64,000 nucleotides of DNA from Leuconostoc inhae (GCF_019656015.1 NZ_BPKW01000001.1:248001-312000); one strand, 5' to 3'. Shown: positions 16,673 through 25,390, counted from the first letter of the stretch. Made by a program: numbers and translations. Notes: generated by a model not told the origin, from the sequence alone.

Positions 16673-16701
16673 AGTATAACAAGAAATAGTTTATTCGTCA
16701 A
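16673..16701 (-). promoter_or_regulatory. promoter of tRNA-Glu
   Basis: Minus strand TTGACG (16696-16701), 17-nt spacer, TATACT (16673-16678) with a TGT extension. Confidence 0.85.
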
Positions 16702-16771
16702 TTATTACACTAAAAATTGTTAGTTTGTGGTGCGACATATTGCCTTAAAAGACGCTGCGTGAATTAAAGAA

Positions 16772-17812
16772 TCAATCTAGTGGAACATCAACAGCCCAGT
16801 TTTCTGGTCCTTTTTCATCACCATATTGAATAGCAGTTAGGCGATCATATAATTTTTGTGTCCAAGGACCAACTTCTGTTTCTGAATAAAAGACGTGTTT
16901 GTTACCATGATGTGTGATTGAACCAACAGGCGAAATGACTGCTGCAGTACCCATAGCACCTGCTTCTGTGAATTGATCTAAGTCATTGATTGAAATGGTT
17001 GTTTCTTCAGCCTCAAGTCCAAGTTCTTTTGCGACTTCAAGTAATGAAAATTTTGTTACTGATGGCAAAATTGAAGGTGACTTTGGCGTCAAGAAGCGAC
17101 CATCTTTTGTAATACCGAAGAAGTTTGCTGAACCTAATTCTTCAATATTTTCATGCAAACGAGGATCTAAGTAAACAACATCAGAGTATCCAGCAGTATG
17201 CGCTTCATCACCAGCAAGCATTGACGAACCATAGTTACCACCAGCCTTGGCTGCACCAGTACCACCATGAGCTGCACGATCATATTCATTAGTGACATAG
17301 GCTGTTGGCGTTAGCCCGCCTTTATAGTAGGCACCAACTGGTGTTGCATAAACTTCAAAAACATAATTATCTGCAGGATGTACGCCAACAACTGGTCCAC
17401 CACCAAATTCAAATGGCCGAAGATAAAGTGTTGCACCTGTGCCATATGGCGGAATAAAGTCTTTATTGGCTTTAGTCACTTCTTTTAAGGCGCGTAAGAA
17501 TAGTTCTTCAGGTACTGGGGCCATCATAAGCCGTGCAGCTGAATTTTGTAATCTTTTTGCGTTACGATCTGGGCGAAAGAGATTAGCGCCACCATCTTGA
17601 CGCCTGTAAACTTTCAGTCCTTCAAATATATTTTGTCCATAATGCAAGCCAGTGGCTGCTTCATTAACAGGTATATTTGAGTCAGTCTCAAGACCACCTT
17701 CACTCCATTTACCGTCTTTAAAATATGCGCGGAATCGATAGGGCAGGTCATGATATTCAAATCCAAGTTCTGACCAAGTAAAATCTTTGGGTTGTGCTTT
17801 CTTCTGTGACAT
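16772..17812 (-). CDS. ilvE: branched-chain-amino-acid aminotransferase (PLP fold type IV)
   Basis: The 346-residue protein has LHYGQNIFEGLKVYR near residue 56, the PLP lysine in AAKAGGNYGSS near 190, and GSANFFG and TEAGAMGTAAVISP toward the C-terminus. These are diagnostic of the large-type BCAT (BcaT), which interconverts Leu, Ile and Val with their 2-oxo acids. It lies 56 nt downstream of a PTS_EIIC_2-type membrane protein gene with no strong terminator between them, so it is likely cotranscribed from the Ile/Val attenuator at 19091-19335. Lactic acid bacteria use it for branched-chain catabolism as well as synthesis. Confidence 0.95.
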   Translation of the reverse strand: MSQKKAQPKDFTWSELGFEYHDLPYRFRAYFKDGKWSEGGLETDSNIPVNEAATGLHYGQNIFEGLKVYRRQDGGANLFRPDRNAKRLQNSAARLMMAPVPEELFLRALKEVTKANKDFIPPYGTGATLYLRPFEFGGGPVVGVHPADNYVFEVYATPVGAYYKGGLTPTAYVTNEYDRAAHGGTGAAKAGGNYGSSMLAGDEAHTAGYSDVVYLDPRLHENIEELGSANFFGITKDGRFLTPKSPSILPSVTKFSLLEVAKELGLEAEETTISINDLDQFTEAGAMGTAAVISPVGSITHHGNKHVFYSETEVGPWTQKLYDRLTAIQYGDEKGPENWAVDVPLD

Positions 17813-17868
17813 TTTGTTCTTCTTTCTTATAAAAATATAATAATTTTACTATAACCCTTATAGCAGAA

Positions 17869-18999
17869 TTAAACAACATCTAAATGCAAATCATTTTTTT
17901 GCGTTTTACCAATCTTTTTTAAAGTGTAATACATTACCATACTAGCAACAATTGGCACAATAATACCAAATATTGCAACGAGTAGCAGTGCTCGAGGATC
18001 AGAAGAAGCTAATGCAATTGGGGCAATAAAACCATTTAATCCTAGCCCGGCAATAGCAAATGGCACTTTTAAGTTAAACACACCGACAGCAATCATGGCT
18101 GATAGGCCCGCTATGATCGCTGGGCCAAACATAAGTAGTGGGCTCTTCAATAAATTAGGAAATTGTACCTTTGGTGTCACAATTGTTTGGGCAATGTTGG
18201 CACCTAAATTGTTTTGTGTCCAACCCATAGCTGTATAAACAACAAAACCTGCGGTAGTGCCAATTAGCGCTGCACCACCAGAAAGTGGATCTAGCATGAC
18301 TGCAATAGCAAGCGCTGCAGAAGAAGCAGGTGTCATTAAGAAGAGAAACCAAACCACTGAAACAATGAATGAACCAAGGAAAGGATTAACACTCATTGTC
18401 GAAGCTAAGGATTCCGATACCCAATTTAGAAAGGGCGTGGTAACTGCTGCTGCCCCTAATCCAAAGAACGTACCGGTAAGAGTAGCGCCAAGTGGCACAA
18501 GCATCATGTCCAACGGTGTCTTACCAGTCAACCAATTACCAACTAGCACAGCTACTAAAGCTGCTAAAACAGCAGAGATCGGCTGACCAGAGGTCAACAC
18601 GATTGATCCAGCAGCTTGATCTGCTACCCAGCCTGTTGCAGTATGTGTTTGTGGGGTCATAGCTGAGGTAAAATAGACTGCATTCGAACCGACTGTAGCA
18701 GAAATCAGGGCGGCACCAGTTGTCAAAATATTAGCGCGCATCATAATGGCAATGCCAACACCAAGTGCGGGGGCGAGTAGCTTTTGACCCATCAAACCAG
18801 CTTGTACTAATGGTGTGTAGCCAAGTATATTTCCGATTGAAGACATTAGTAAACCGATTCCAAGGACAGCGAGAATAGCATTTGAAATGCCAGTTGAGAC
18901 ATCAAAAACGACATCGCGAACCGATGTAGGTGGCTTTTTCTTACTGCTGGGTGACGTTTTGTCATGTTTATCTGTTGCTAGTGGGGTTGCTTGAGTCAT
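17869..18999 (-). CDS. PTS_EIIC_2-family membrane protein, possible branched-chain amino acid-linked transporter
   Basis: About 376 residues: a hydrophilic N-terminus (residues 1-30, rich in Lys/Ser/Pro) then about ten hydrophobic segments with Gly/Ala-rich helices. The family fit is PTS_EIIC_2 (PF13303-like), usually annotated as a PTS sugar permease. No EIIA, EIIB or phosphorylatable cysteine/histidine domain is fused or adjacent. I chose the ATG preceded by TAGGAGGA; a 19-codon longer frame lacks such a site. A leader peptide rich in Ile/Val codons and a terminator precede the gene, and ilvE follows. The regulation suggests a branched-chain amino acid or oxo-acid substrate; this is inference. 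Confidence 0.8.
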   Translation of the reverse strand: MTQATPLATDKHDKTSPSSKKKPPTSVRDVVFDVSTGISNAILAVLGIGLLMSSIGNILGYTPLVQAGLMGQKLLAPALGVGIAIMMRANILTTGAALISATVGSNAVYFTSAMTPQTHTATGWVADQAAGSIVLTSGQPISAVLAALVAVLVGNWLTGKTPLDMMLVPLGATLTGTFFGLGAAAVTTPFLNWVSESLASTMSVNPFLGSFIVSVVWFLFLMTPASSAALAIAVMLDPLSGGAALIGTTAGFVVYTAMGWTQNNLGANIAQTIVTPKVQFPNLLKSPLLMFGPAIIAGLSAMIAVGVFNLKVPFAIAGLGLNGFIAPIALASSDPRALLLVAIFGIIVPIVASMVMYYTLKKIGKTQKNDLHLDVV

Positions 19000-19090
19000 A
19001 ATGAGTCCTCCTAAATATTGTTCGGTTAGCGATAAAACAATTTTTTCGACTAACAAGTGAACTAGTTCTTGAAATATACAACAAAAAATA

Positions 19091-19127
19091 AAATAAAAAA
19101 GGGCACTAGTAAGTACTAGCGCCCTTT
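19091..19127 (-). terminator. attenuator terminator upstream of the EIIC-like gene
   Basis: Minus-strand stem of 14 bp (arms 19114-19127 and 19098-19111, one G-U pair, core AAAGGGC..GCCCTTT) followed by TTTTTTA. It lies about 90 nt before the coding start, so it must be read through for expression. Confidence 0.92.
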
Positions 19128-19209
19128 GAAAACATTGATAAAATCAACATATTCACGCCAGTTAAGAAAATGACTTCTCAACTGGTTGACAAAACAGACC
19201 AGCGAGAAG
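19128..19209 (-). promoter_or_regulatory. alternative hairpin segments of an Ile/Val attenuator
   Basis: Minus-strand segments in order: 1, TGACTTCTC at the leader-peptide stop (19204-19212); 2, GAGAAGTCA (19171-19179) next to CCAGTT (19180-19185); 3, AACTGGCG (19156-19163); 4, CGCTAGT (19115-19121), part of the terminator. 1 pairs with 2, 2 with 3, 3 with 4 (one G-U), 4 with the terminator 3' arm. The pairings exclude one another as in ribosome-coupled attenuation. Confidence 0.75.
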
Positions 19210-19275
19210 TCAAATAATAATGACGACGTTGATCGTAATGCGATTTGTGAATTTGTATGATCTTAACATGAACAT
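19210..19275 (-). CDS. leader peptide rich in isoleucine and valine codons
   Basis: A 21-codon ORF starting MFMLRSYKFTN and ending RITINVVIII, then TGA. Seven of the last nine residues are Ile or Val (five Ile, two Val). An AAGGAAA ribosome binding site lies about 10 nt before the ATG, and a strong promoter lies 32 nt farther upstream. The stop codon is the first base pair of hairpin 1:2. This is the typical design of a control peptide on which a ribosome stalls when charged tRNA-Ile or tRNA-Val is scarce. It has no expected function as a protein. Confidence 0.8.
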   Translation of the reverse strand: MFMLRSYKFTNRITINVVIII

Positions 19276-19306
19276 AAAATTAGTTTCCTTTTATTTAATA
19301 AACATA

Positions 19307-19335
19307 ATTATGGCATTAAACTAATTAAATGTCAA
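19307..19335 (-). promoter_or_regulatory. promoter of the attenuator-EIIC-ilvE unit
   Basis: Minus-strand TTGACA (19330-19335), 17-nt spacer, CATAAT (19307-19312). The start point would be near 19300, about 25 nt before the leader-peptide ATG. Confidence 0.85.
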
Positions 19336-19379
19336 CATCCTAATATTAAATTCATCTTGTGTTAAATATATTGAGTATT

Positions 19380-19388
19380 TGATATAAT
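19380..19388 (+). promoter_or_regulatory. extended -10 promoter of the hydroxyacid dehydrogenase gene
   Basis: TGATATAAT 27 nt before the ATG, with a TTGTGT farther upstream as a weak -35. It diverges from the attenuator promoter. Confidence 0.6.
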
Positions 19389-19415
19389 GTAGTAAATTAG
19401 ATTGGAGGCGGAGGT

Positions 19416-20357
19416 ATGTTGCTTTTAGCAGTAAAAGGAATCACTGAATCAAACCGCATATTTTTGTCACAATATGGTGTGACTGTTGTGACACCTGATA
19501 CGATTACGGTGCAACAAATACCTGAAATCGTTATTAGTTACGCATGGGATAATGCTATTGGTCAACAGATACTAGCGAATCCAGGTGCAAAATTAAAATG
19601 GATTCAGACACAATCAGCAGGTGTAGATTATTTACCTTTAAAAAAGCTGAAGGATTTCGGTGTTATTGTTACAAATGCCAGTGGATTAAAAGCCATTCCA
19701 ATTGCACAAACGGTTTTGAGTTATATCCTATATTTTGCACGTGGTTTAAATATCTATGCATCACGTACGCATTGGGAACCTTATACGAATCAATATTTAA
19801 TTACGGAGCTACCTGTTTTAGTATTTGGAACGGGACGTATTGGTCAGCAAATTGCCGGTCATATTAAAGCATTTGGTGGCATTGTTTATGGTGTGAATAC
19901 AACTGGCCAGATGGTTGATGGTTTTGATGAAGTCTATAGCATGCATGATTATCAAAAAGCATTAGCAAAATCTCGTGTTGTTGTTGATGGTTTACCAGGT
20001 ACGCCTGAAACAGATAATTTTTTTAATAATCATTTTTTTGAACAGGTTAATCAATTATTTCTATTTATTAATATTGGCCGTGGGACAACCCTAAATCAAA
20101 ATGACTTGTTGGCAGCTATTGACGACTCTCGTGTTAAATATGCTGCGTTAGACGTTACCACACCTGAACCATTACCTAAAAACCACCCGTTATTTGACAG
20201 ACCGCAAGTGTTATTGACGCAACATACTAGTTGGGGGGAGTCTGTTAATGCGGGGCGCACTGGTGGATTATTTCGTTTATTTGAAAAGAACGTCCCATAC
20301 TTTGTAAAAGATGGTACGATTAGGTACAATATTGTAAATCTTGATAAAGGATACTAA
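19416..20357 (+). CDS. D-2-hydroxyacid dehydrogenase family protein (NAD(P)-dependent)
   Basis: The 313-residue protein has the split catalytic domain (TQSAGVDYLPL near residue 68) around a Rossmann fold with VFGTGRIGQQIA near 143. INIGRGTTLN near 222 and LDVTTPEPLPKNHPLF near 250 follow, with the catalytic Glu in PEP and a His in TQHTSW near 276. This family reduces 2-oxo acids to D-2-hydroxy acids. The exact substrate is open; a 2-oxoisocaproate-type substrate would fit the neighbouring branched-chain unit but is not shown. GGAGG site before the ATG. Confidence 0.88.
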   Translation: MLLLAVKGITESNRIFLSQYGVTVVTPDTITVQQIPEIVISYAWDNAIGQQILANPGAKLKWIQTQSAGVDYLPLKKLKDFGVIVTNASGLKAIPIAQTVLSYILYFARGLNIYASRTHWEPYTNQYLITELPVLVFGTGRIGQQIAGHIKAFGGIVYGVNTTGQMVDGFDEVYSMHDYQKALAKSRVVVDGLPGTPETDNFFNNHFFEQVNQLFLFINIGRGTTLNQNDLLAAIDDSRVKYAALDVTTPEPLPKNHPLFDRPQVLLTQHTSWGESVNAGRTGGLFRLFEKNVPYFVKDGTIRYNIVNLDKGY

Positions 20358-20405
20358 ATATACATGTCTGAGTCGGTATGTTTAATAACTGAGAGGGAAC
20401 ACAAA

Positions 20406-21128
20406 ATGTCTATGAAAAAAATTGCGCATCGTGGTATTTCAGCTCAGGCACCGGAAAATACACGTGCTGCGTTTGAAAAAATGATAGCAATGAATGCTGA
20501 CTGGTTAGAAACAGATATTGATATGACGTCTGATGGTGAATTAGTCCTCATTCATGATGACAGAGTGGATCGCACGTCCGATGGTAGTGGGACGGTGAAT
20601 GATATGACGTTAATTGACTTACAAAAACTAGATTTTGGTCGCTGGTTGAGTGAGACATACGCTAATGAGCGTATTGTGACTTTGAAATGGTTAGTTGATT
20701 TTGTTAATCGATATCATTTTAATGTTAATTTTGAACTTAAAACAGCATTAAAATATGACAAACAAAATTTCTATCTTGCCTCTGTTTGTCAGGCTTTACG
20801 ACAAATTAGTTCAAATGTTCAAATTATCGTGTCAAGTTTCGATGTTAATCTGCTAAAAAAGTTTCATCTGTTAATGCCTGACATCCAAACAGGCATTTTG
20901 ATTGCGTCACAATTGCCAGATAACATTGTTACAGTTGCCAGAGACATCGGGGCTGTTTATGTTCATCCTGATGTTGACTATCTTACAAAAAAGCAAACCA
21001 AACATTTAATTGCTAATCATTTACCAGTGAACGTATGGACAGTTAATGATACAGCTGTAGCTGAAAGATTGAAAAAATGGCAAGTTGAAGCTATTTTTAC
21101 GGATTTTCCAGAAGCGAAAACAACATGA
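20406..21128 (+). CDS. glycerophosphodiester phosphodiesterase (GDPD) family protein
   Basis: About 240 residues with the GDPD signature: HRGISAQAPENTRAAF at the start, ETDIDMTSDGELVLIHDD (E, D and catalytic H) and NFELK (metal-ligand E) near residue 115. There is no signal peptide, so it acts in the cytosol on glycerophosphodiesters, releasing sn-glycerol 3-phosphate. The ATG behind GAGAGGGA gives a start next to the conserved MKKIAHRG; a longer frame begins 14 codons earlier. It follows the dehydrogenase closely and may share its transcript. Confidence 0.9.
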   Translation: MSMKKIAHRGISAQAPENTRAAFEKMIAMNADWLETDIDMTSDGELVLIHDDRVDRTSDGSGTVNDMTLIDLQKLDFGRWLSETYANERIVTLKWLVDFVNRYHFNVNFELKTALKYDKQNFYLASVCQALRQISSNVQIIVSSFDVNLLKKFHLLMPDIQTGILIASQLPDNIVTVARDIGAVYVHPDVDYLTKKQTKHLIANHLPVNVWTVNDTAVAERLKKWQVEAIFTDFPEAKTT

Positions 21129-21246
21129 TATACTTAGTGGCTCATAAAGTATATTCTTGAAAACATAGCTAAGTTAAATGAAATATTGTTTCTTTAGTAT
21201 AGACATGTGATAAAATAGATTTCAGAGAAATTTTTGGAGGGTTACT

Positions 21247-22575
21247 TTGGAAAAAGTATCAGAAAAACGTGAGGCTCGTATAGCGATTCGCTATAAAAAT
21301 GTGATTAAAAGTTTAGATAATACTTGGCATGTATTAGATAACACACGTGTACCAATTGTCCGTCAAGTATTGGGTTGGTTAGATCATCCAGATCAAAAAC
21401 TTAAAATAATTCATATTGCTGGAACTAATGGTAAGAGCTCTACGGGTGCTATGATGGGCGCTGTCTTACAGGCTAATGGCTATTCTTATGGCCGCTTTTC
21501 AAGTCCATCTATCCTTTCAGCAAGAGAACAAATTTGTGTTGATGATGAGATGATTTCTAAAATTGATTTTGTCAATTATTACGAACGGGTCATTAAATGT
21601 TTTAAATTTAATGGCGTTTCAGCAAATTATTTGACGTATTTTGAATATTTTACAATTATATCTTTATTGTATTTTGTAGATCATCAAGTCGACTTTGTTT
21701 TGTTTGAAGCGGGATTGGGTGGTCTTAGAGATGCAACAAATGCAATTGATACACCTCTGTTAACTGTTTTTACAAAAATAAGTATTGATCATCAGAATTT
21801 AATTGGTCGAAATTTAACCGAAATTGCAGAAAATAAAGCTGCAATTATTAAAAAGGGTACTTGGGTTATTGATTATGCTGGTCAAGATCTGACTGCACGA
21901 AAAGTTTTAAAAGCACAAACAGAGGCTGTTGGCGCAAAATGGTTTGAATATCAGCAGGACCAAATCATTATTGCCAATACGACACCTTCAGGAATGGATT
22001 TAATAATTAATGGCACACCGGGTTACTTTTTAAGCATGTCGGGTGCCTTCCAAGTGCATAACTTTAGTATTGTCTTACAAATAAAAGCGGCTTTGAATGA
22101 TATGGGATACACATTTGTACAGGACAAAACTCGGAAAGGTCTTGCCAATGTCAATTTAGTAGGTCGTATGAATTATCATCAGGCATCAAATATTTTGTTT
22201 GATGCTGCTCACAATGTTGATGGGATAAATGGTTTGGTATCGGCACTTAATGCTTGGCATTTAAAAATCAAACCAACTTTGATTTTGGGTGTATTAAAAG
22301 ATAAAGATTATCACGAAATGTTGGATACTATTGTACCTGTGGTACAACGGATTATCACGGTTACACCAAATAATAAAACACGCGCATTATCTGCTGAGGA
22401 ACTCGCAGCGGAGTTATTGACAAACTACCAAAATATTGATGTTGAAATAGCAAATGATGCTTCGGCAGCTATTTCACTTGCTATGCGTGTCCGAGAATCG
22501 TCACAGGCTTTGATTGTTGTAACAGGTTCTTTCTACACACTAAGCGCAATTCAAAAGGATCACCGAATGGCATGA
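21247..22575 (+). CDS. folC: bifunctional folylpolyglutamate/dihydrofolate synthase
   Basis: The 442-residue Mur-ligase-like protein has the P-loop AGTNGKSST near residue 58, the omega-loop FSSPSILSAREQI near 90, EAGLGGLRDATNA near 155, and FDAAHNVDG near 318, where the C-terminal domain begins. It adds glutamate to folates in the cytosol. The start is TTG, supported by GGAGG at correct spacing; the next in-frame ATG lies far inside. The sequence before the P-loop is divergent from typical FolC. Confidence 0.9.
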   Translation: MEKVSEKREARIAIRYKNVIKSLDNTWHVLDNTRVPIVRQVLGWLDHPDQKLKIIHIAGTNGKSSTGAMMGAVLQANGYSYGRFSSPSILSAREQICVDDEMISKIDFVNYYERVIKCFKFNGVSANYLTYFEYFTIISLLYFVDHQVDFVLFEAGLGGLRDATNAIDTPLLTVFTKISIDHQNLIGRNLTEIAENKAAIIKKGTWVIDYAGQDLTARKVLKAQTEAVGAKWFEYQQDQIIIANTTPSGMDLIINGTPGYFLSMSGAFQVHNFSIVLQIKAALNDMGYTFVQDKTRKGLANVNLVGRMNYHQASNILFDAAHNVDGINGLVSALNAWHLKIKPTLILGVLKDKDYHEMLDTIVPVVQRIITVTPNNKTRALSAEELAAELLTNYQNIDVEIANDASAAISLAMRVRESSQALIVVTGSFYTLSAIQKDHRMA

Positions 22576-22624
22576 AATTTTGTCTAGTGAGCCGTATCAT
22601 TTATAATAATTAAGGAGAAGAGAT

Positions 22625-23752
22625 ATGACTGTAGAGTCTCCTCAAAATTTTTTCTGGGATGACGTTGTAAAACAAGCGCAACTAGGAAATAAACAAACAG
22701 AGAAACAACCTTTTTTTAGCATGGCACCAATGGAAGCAGTAACTGATACTGTCTTTCGACGAGTCATAGCACAGGCTGGTGGACCAGATGTCTACTATAC
22801 TGAATTTACAAATGCGAGTTCAATGGTTCATCCACAAGCTAAGTTTTCCGTTCAGGGTCGGCTAGCTGTGGCAGAAAATGAAAAACAACCGGTTGCTCAA
22901 ATTTGGGGTTCACGGCCAGAAGAAATAGCTGGGGCGGCAAAAGTTTTGTCAACAATGGGCTATCAAGCAGTTGACATCAATATGGGATGTCCTGATACAA
23001 CGGTGATTAAAAATGGTGCTGGTTCTGATTTGATTCGTCATCAAGAATTGGCAAAAGAAATCATTTCTGCCGCTAAAAAATCAGGTCTACCGGTATCTGT
23101 TAAGACAAGATTAGGGTTTTATCAAGCAGAGGAATTTCGTGAGTGGCTGCCTATTATTTTACGTCAACAGGTGGCTGTATTAACTGTCCATTTGCGTTCA
23201 CGTAAAGAAATGTCAAAAGCACCTGCACATGACGAGTATATAGATGAAATTTTAGCTATGCGAGATGCTATTGCGCCTCAAACACTAATTCAAATAAATG
23301 GTGATATTAAAACACGTCAAGCGGGGATGCAACTTGTAAAAGCACATCCCGGTATTGATGGTATTATGATTGGCCGAGGTATATTTGAGAATCCGTATGC
23401 GTTTGAAATAGAACCTAAACAGCATACGTTAGAAGAATCAATCGCCTTATTGAAATTACAGTTGGATTTGTTTGACGATGTGAATGCAAATATCGCACCT
23501 AAGCATTTTGAAGCGTTGAAACGGTATTTCAAAATATACTTACGTGGTTTCGCACATGCCTCAGCATTACGTCAGCTATTGATGGAAACACATGCAACTG
23601 ACGAAGTACGTGACGTATTGGATCGTGAATTAAAAAAAGTGTATGCAAAGGTTGCTGCAGATGAACATATTTATCGCGATAATAGTATAGCAAGTGCAGA
23701 TGTTGCTATAGCTAATCAATTAAAAGCAGCACTGCAAAGAGAAAATATATAA
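22625..23752 (+). CDS. tRNA-dihydrouridine synthase
   Basis: The 375-residue TIM-barrel flavoprotein has SMAPMEAVTDTVFRR near residue 32, the catalytic cysteine in NMGCPDTTVIKNGAG near 121, VKTRLGF near 158, and INGDIKTR then GIMIGRGIFENP near 227-255. It reduces uridine to dihydrouridine in tRNA using FMN and NADPH. Dus subfamily not assigned. AAGGAG ribosome binding site; 49 nt after folC. Confidence 0.92.
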   Translation: MTVESPQNFFWDDVVKQAQLGNKQTEKQPFFSMAPMEAVTDTVFRRVIAQAGGPDVYYTEFTNASSMVHPQAKFSVQGRLAVAENEKQPVAQIWGSRPEEIAGAAKVLSTMGYQAVDINMGCPDTTVIKNGAGSDLIRHQELAKEIISAAKKSGLPVSVKTRLGFYQAEEFREWLPIILRQQVAVLTVHLRSRKEMSKAPAHDEYIDEILAMRDAIAPQTLIQINGDIKTRQAGMQLVKAHPGIDGIMIGRGIFENPYAFEIEPKQHTLEESIALLKLQLDLFDDVNANIAPKHFEALKRYFKIYLRGFAHASALRQLLMETHATDEVRDVLDRELKKVYAKVAADEHIYRDNSIASADVAIANQLKAALQRENI

Positions 23753-23832
23753 CGAGCGCTTACTGTATTCTTAATTAATAATACAATCTAAATTGACAAA
23801 GCATTGTAGAATGGTTAAAAAATTAGATATAG

Positions 23833-23862
23833 CTGACATAGTAACAGGTTTTTTTGTATAAT
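23833..23862 (+). promoter_or_regulatory. promoter of murE, predicting a leaderless mRNA
   Basis: CTGACA (23833-23838), 18-nt spacer, TATAAT (23857-23862). Only 7 nt separate the -10 from the ATG, and there is no Shine-Dalgarno sequence. Confidence 0.7.
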
Positions 23863-23869
23863 ATATATT

Positions 23870-25345
23870 ATGAAACTTACAAGCAAAACAATTGAACATT
23901 TATTAATTGAACAACAACTACTGGTGTCCAAACCAAATATTGATATGGTATTTGATTTTTTACATTATGACACGCGTCAGGTTCAACCCAATACGTTATT
24001 TGTTGTTAAAGGTGCCTTTCGATCTGAATATTTGACGCATGTAATTGATATAAAAGGTCTAATTACTGAAACAATATTAGATATTTCTTTGCCACAATGG
24101 CAAGTGACAAATGTTCAAAAAGCACTCGCCGTTTTGTCAATGGCTTTTTTTGATTATCCACAACAAGCTTTATGGATTGGCGCATTTACGGGAACAAAGG
24201 GCAAAACTACAGCTGCTTATATGGCATTTAATATCTTAAAAGATGCGACTAATAATCATACAGCATTGTTTTCAACCGTAGATCGTATTACAGGTGTGGG
24301 GCCTGAAGACAAGAAAAAATCGGATTTAACGACACCAGAATCTTACGAATTATTTAAAGATATGCGTCAAGCGGTAGATAATGGTATGACGCATTTAGTT
24401 ATGGAAGTAAGTTCTCAAGCCTACTTGAAACAGCGTGTCTATGGTTTACGTTATAATGTTGGTGCATTTTTAAATATTTCACCGGATCATATCGGCCTAA
24501 ATGAACACCCAACTTTTGAAGATTACCTGGATCATAAGATGATGCTGTTCGATCATTCAGATCAAGTTATTGTGAATGCTGAGAGTGAACACCTTAATAC
24601 AATTTTGGGACATGCAGAGCAGACACATGATAAAGTTTATACCTATAGTTTGAAAGGTCAAGGTGGTGATTATACCTATGTATCACGAGAAAGCGCCATT
24701 CATGAGAGCCGACTAATCGTTGAACCAAGTGATTTAAATGAACTTGTTGGTGAATATCGTTTAAATTTACCAGGTGATTTTAATGAATCAAACGCTATGG
24801 CGGCATTAATTATGACTGCATTAGCTGGTGCGAAGCATGAAAACATGGTTCATGGATTAGATGTTGTTTTTATACCTGGGCGAATGTTAAGTCTACCAAT
24901 TGCAGGTCATGGTGTCGCTTTTGTAGATTATGCTCACAATTATGCATCGATGCGCGCATTACTAAATTTTGCGCAAAATCAGTATCCAGAAGGTAAAGTG
25001 TTAGTTGTTGTTGGATCACCAGGCAATAAAGGCATATCGCGACGTGCTGACTTTGGGCGAGTCGTTTCGGAATTAGCAGACATTGTTTATTTGACAGCTG
25101 ACGACCCTCAATTTGAGTCACCGAAAGCTATTGCCGATGAAATTGCTGAGAATATTAATAATAAGCAACTTGAAGTCCATTTTGAAATGAATCGTATCAA
25201 GGCAATTCATCAGGCTATTAAGCAATCAGGAGAAAGAGATATTGTTATAGTTGCCGGTAAAGGTGAAGATCCCTATCAAAAAATTAATGGTGTGGATGTA
25301 CCATATGTTGGTGATTATGCAGTTGTTCAAAGTTACCATGATTAA
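23870..25345 (+). CDS. murE: UDP-N-acetylmuramyl tripeptide synthetase MurE (probably L-lysine-adding)
   Basis: The 491-residue Mur ligase has the P-loop FTGTKGKTTAAYM near residue 105, TTPESYELF near 157, the loop LNISPDHIGLNEHP, FVDYAHN near 348 and the substrate-selecting DDPQFE near 408. DDP rather than DNPR points to a lysine type, as expected for lactic acid bacteria. It adds the third residue of the peptidoglycan stem peptide in the cytosol. The start is the first ATG, placed 7 nt after a TATAAT and without a ribosome binding site. It is a single-gene unit ending in a strong terminator. Confidence 0.92.
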   Translation: MKLTSKTIEHLLIEQQLLVSKPNIDMVFDFLHYDTRQVQPNTLFVVKGAFRSEYLTHVIDIKGLITETILDISLPQWQVTNVQKALAVLSMAFFDYPQQALWIGAFTGTKGKTTAAYMAFNILKDATNNHTALFSTVDRITGVGPEDKKKSDLTTPESYELFKDMRQAVDNGMTHLVMEVSSQAYLKQRVYGLRYNVGAFLNISPDHIGLNEHPTFEDYLDHKMMLFDHSDQVIVNAESEHLNTILGHAEQTHDKVYTYSLKGQGGDYTYVSRESAIHESRLIVEPSDLNELVGEYRLNLPGDFNESNAMAALIMTALAGAKHENMVHGLDVVFIPGRMLSLPIAGHGVAFVDYAHNYASMRALLNFAQNQYPEGKVLVVVGSPGNKGISRRADFGRVVSELADIVYLTADDPQFESPKAIADEIAENINNKQLEVHFEMNRIKAIHQAIKQSGERDIVIVAGKGEDPYQKINGVDVPYVGDYAVVQSYHD

Positions 25346-25361
25346 TTAAAATTATAATAAA

Positions 25362-25390
25362 AACTAGAAGTGAATACTTCTAGTTTTTTT
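25362..25390 (+). terminator. terminator of murE
   Basis: AACTAGAAGT / ACTTCTAGTT with a GAAT loop and a T-run. Confidence 0.93.

Noticed and set aside
17869-18999. A PTS sugar uptake operon.
   Set aside because: There are no EIIA, EIIB or sugar-metabolism genes nearby, and the only partner is ilvE.
19091-19335. The leader of the EIIC-like gene as a T-box riboswitch.
   Set aside because: No T-box core (GGTGGNACCGCG) is present on the minus strand; a leader peptide with Ile/Val codons and alternative hairpins explains the region better.
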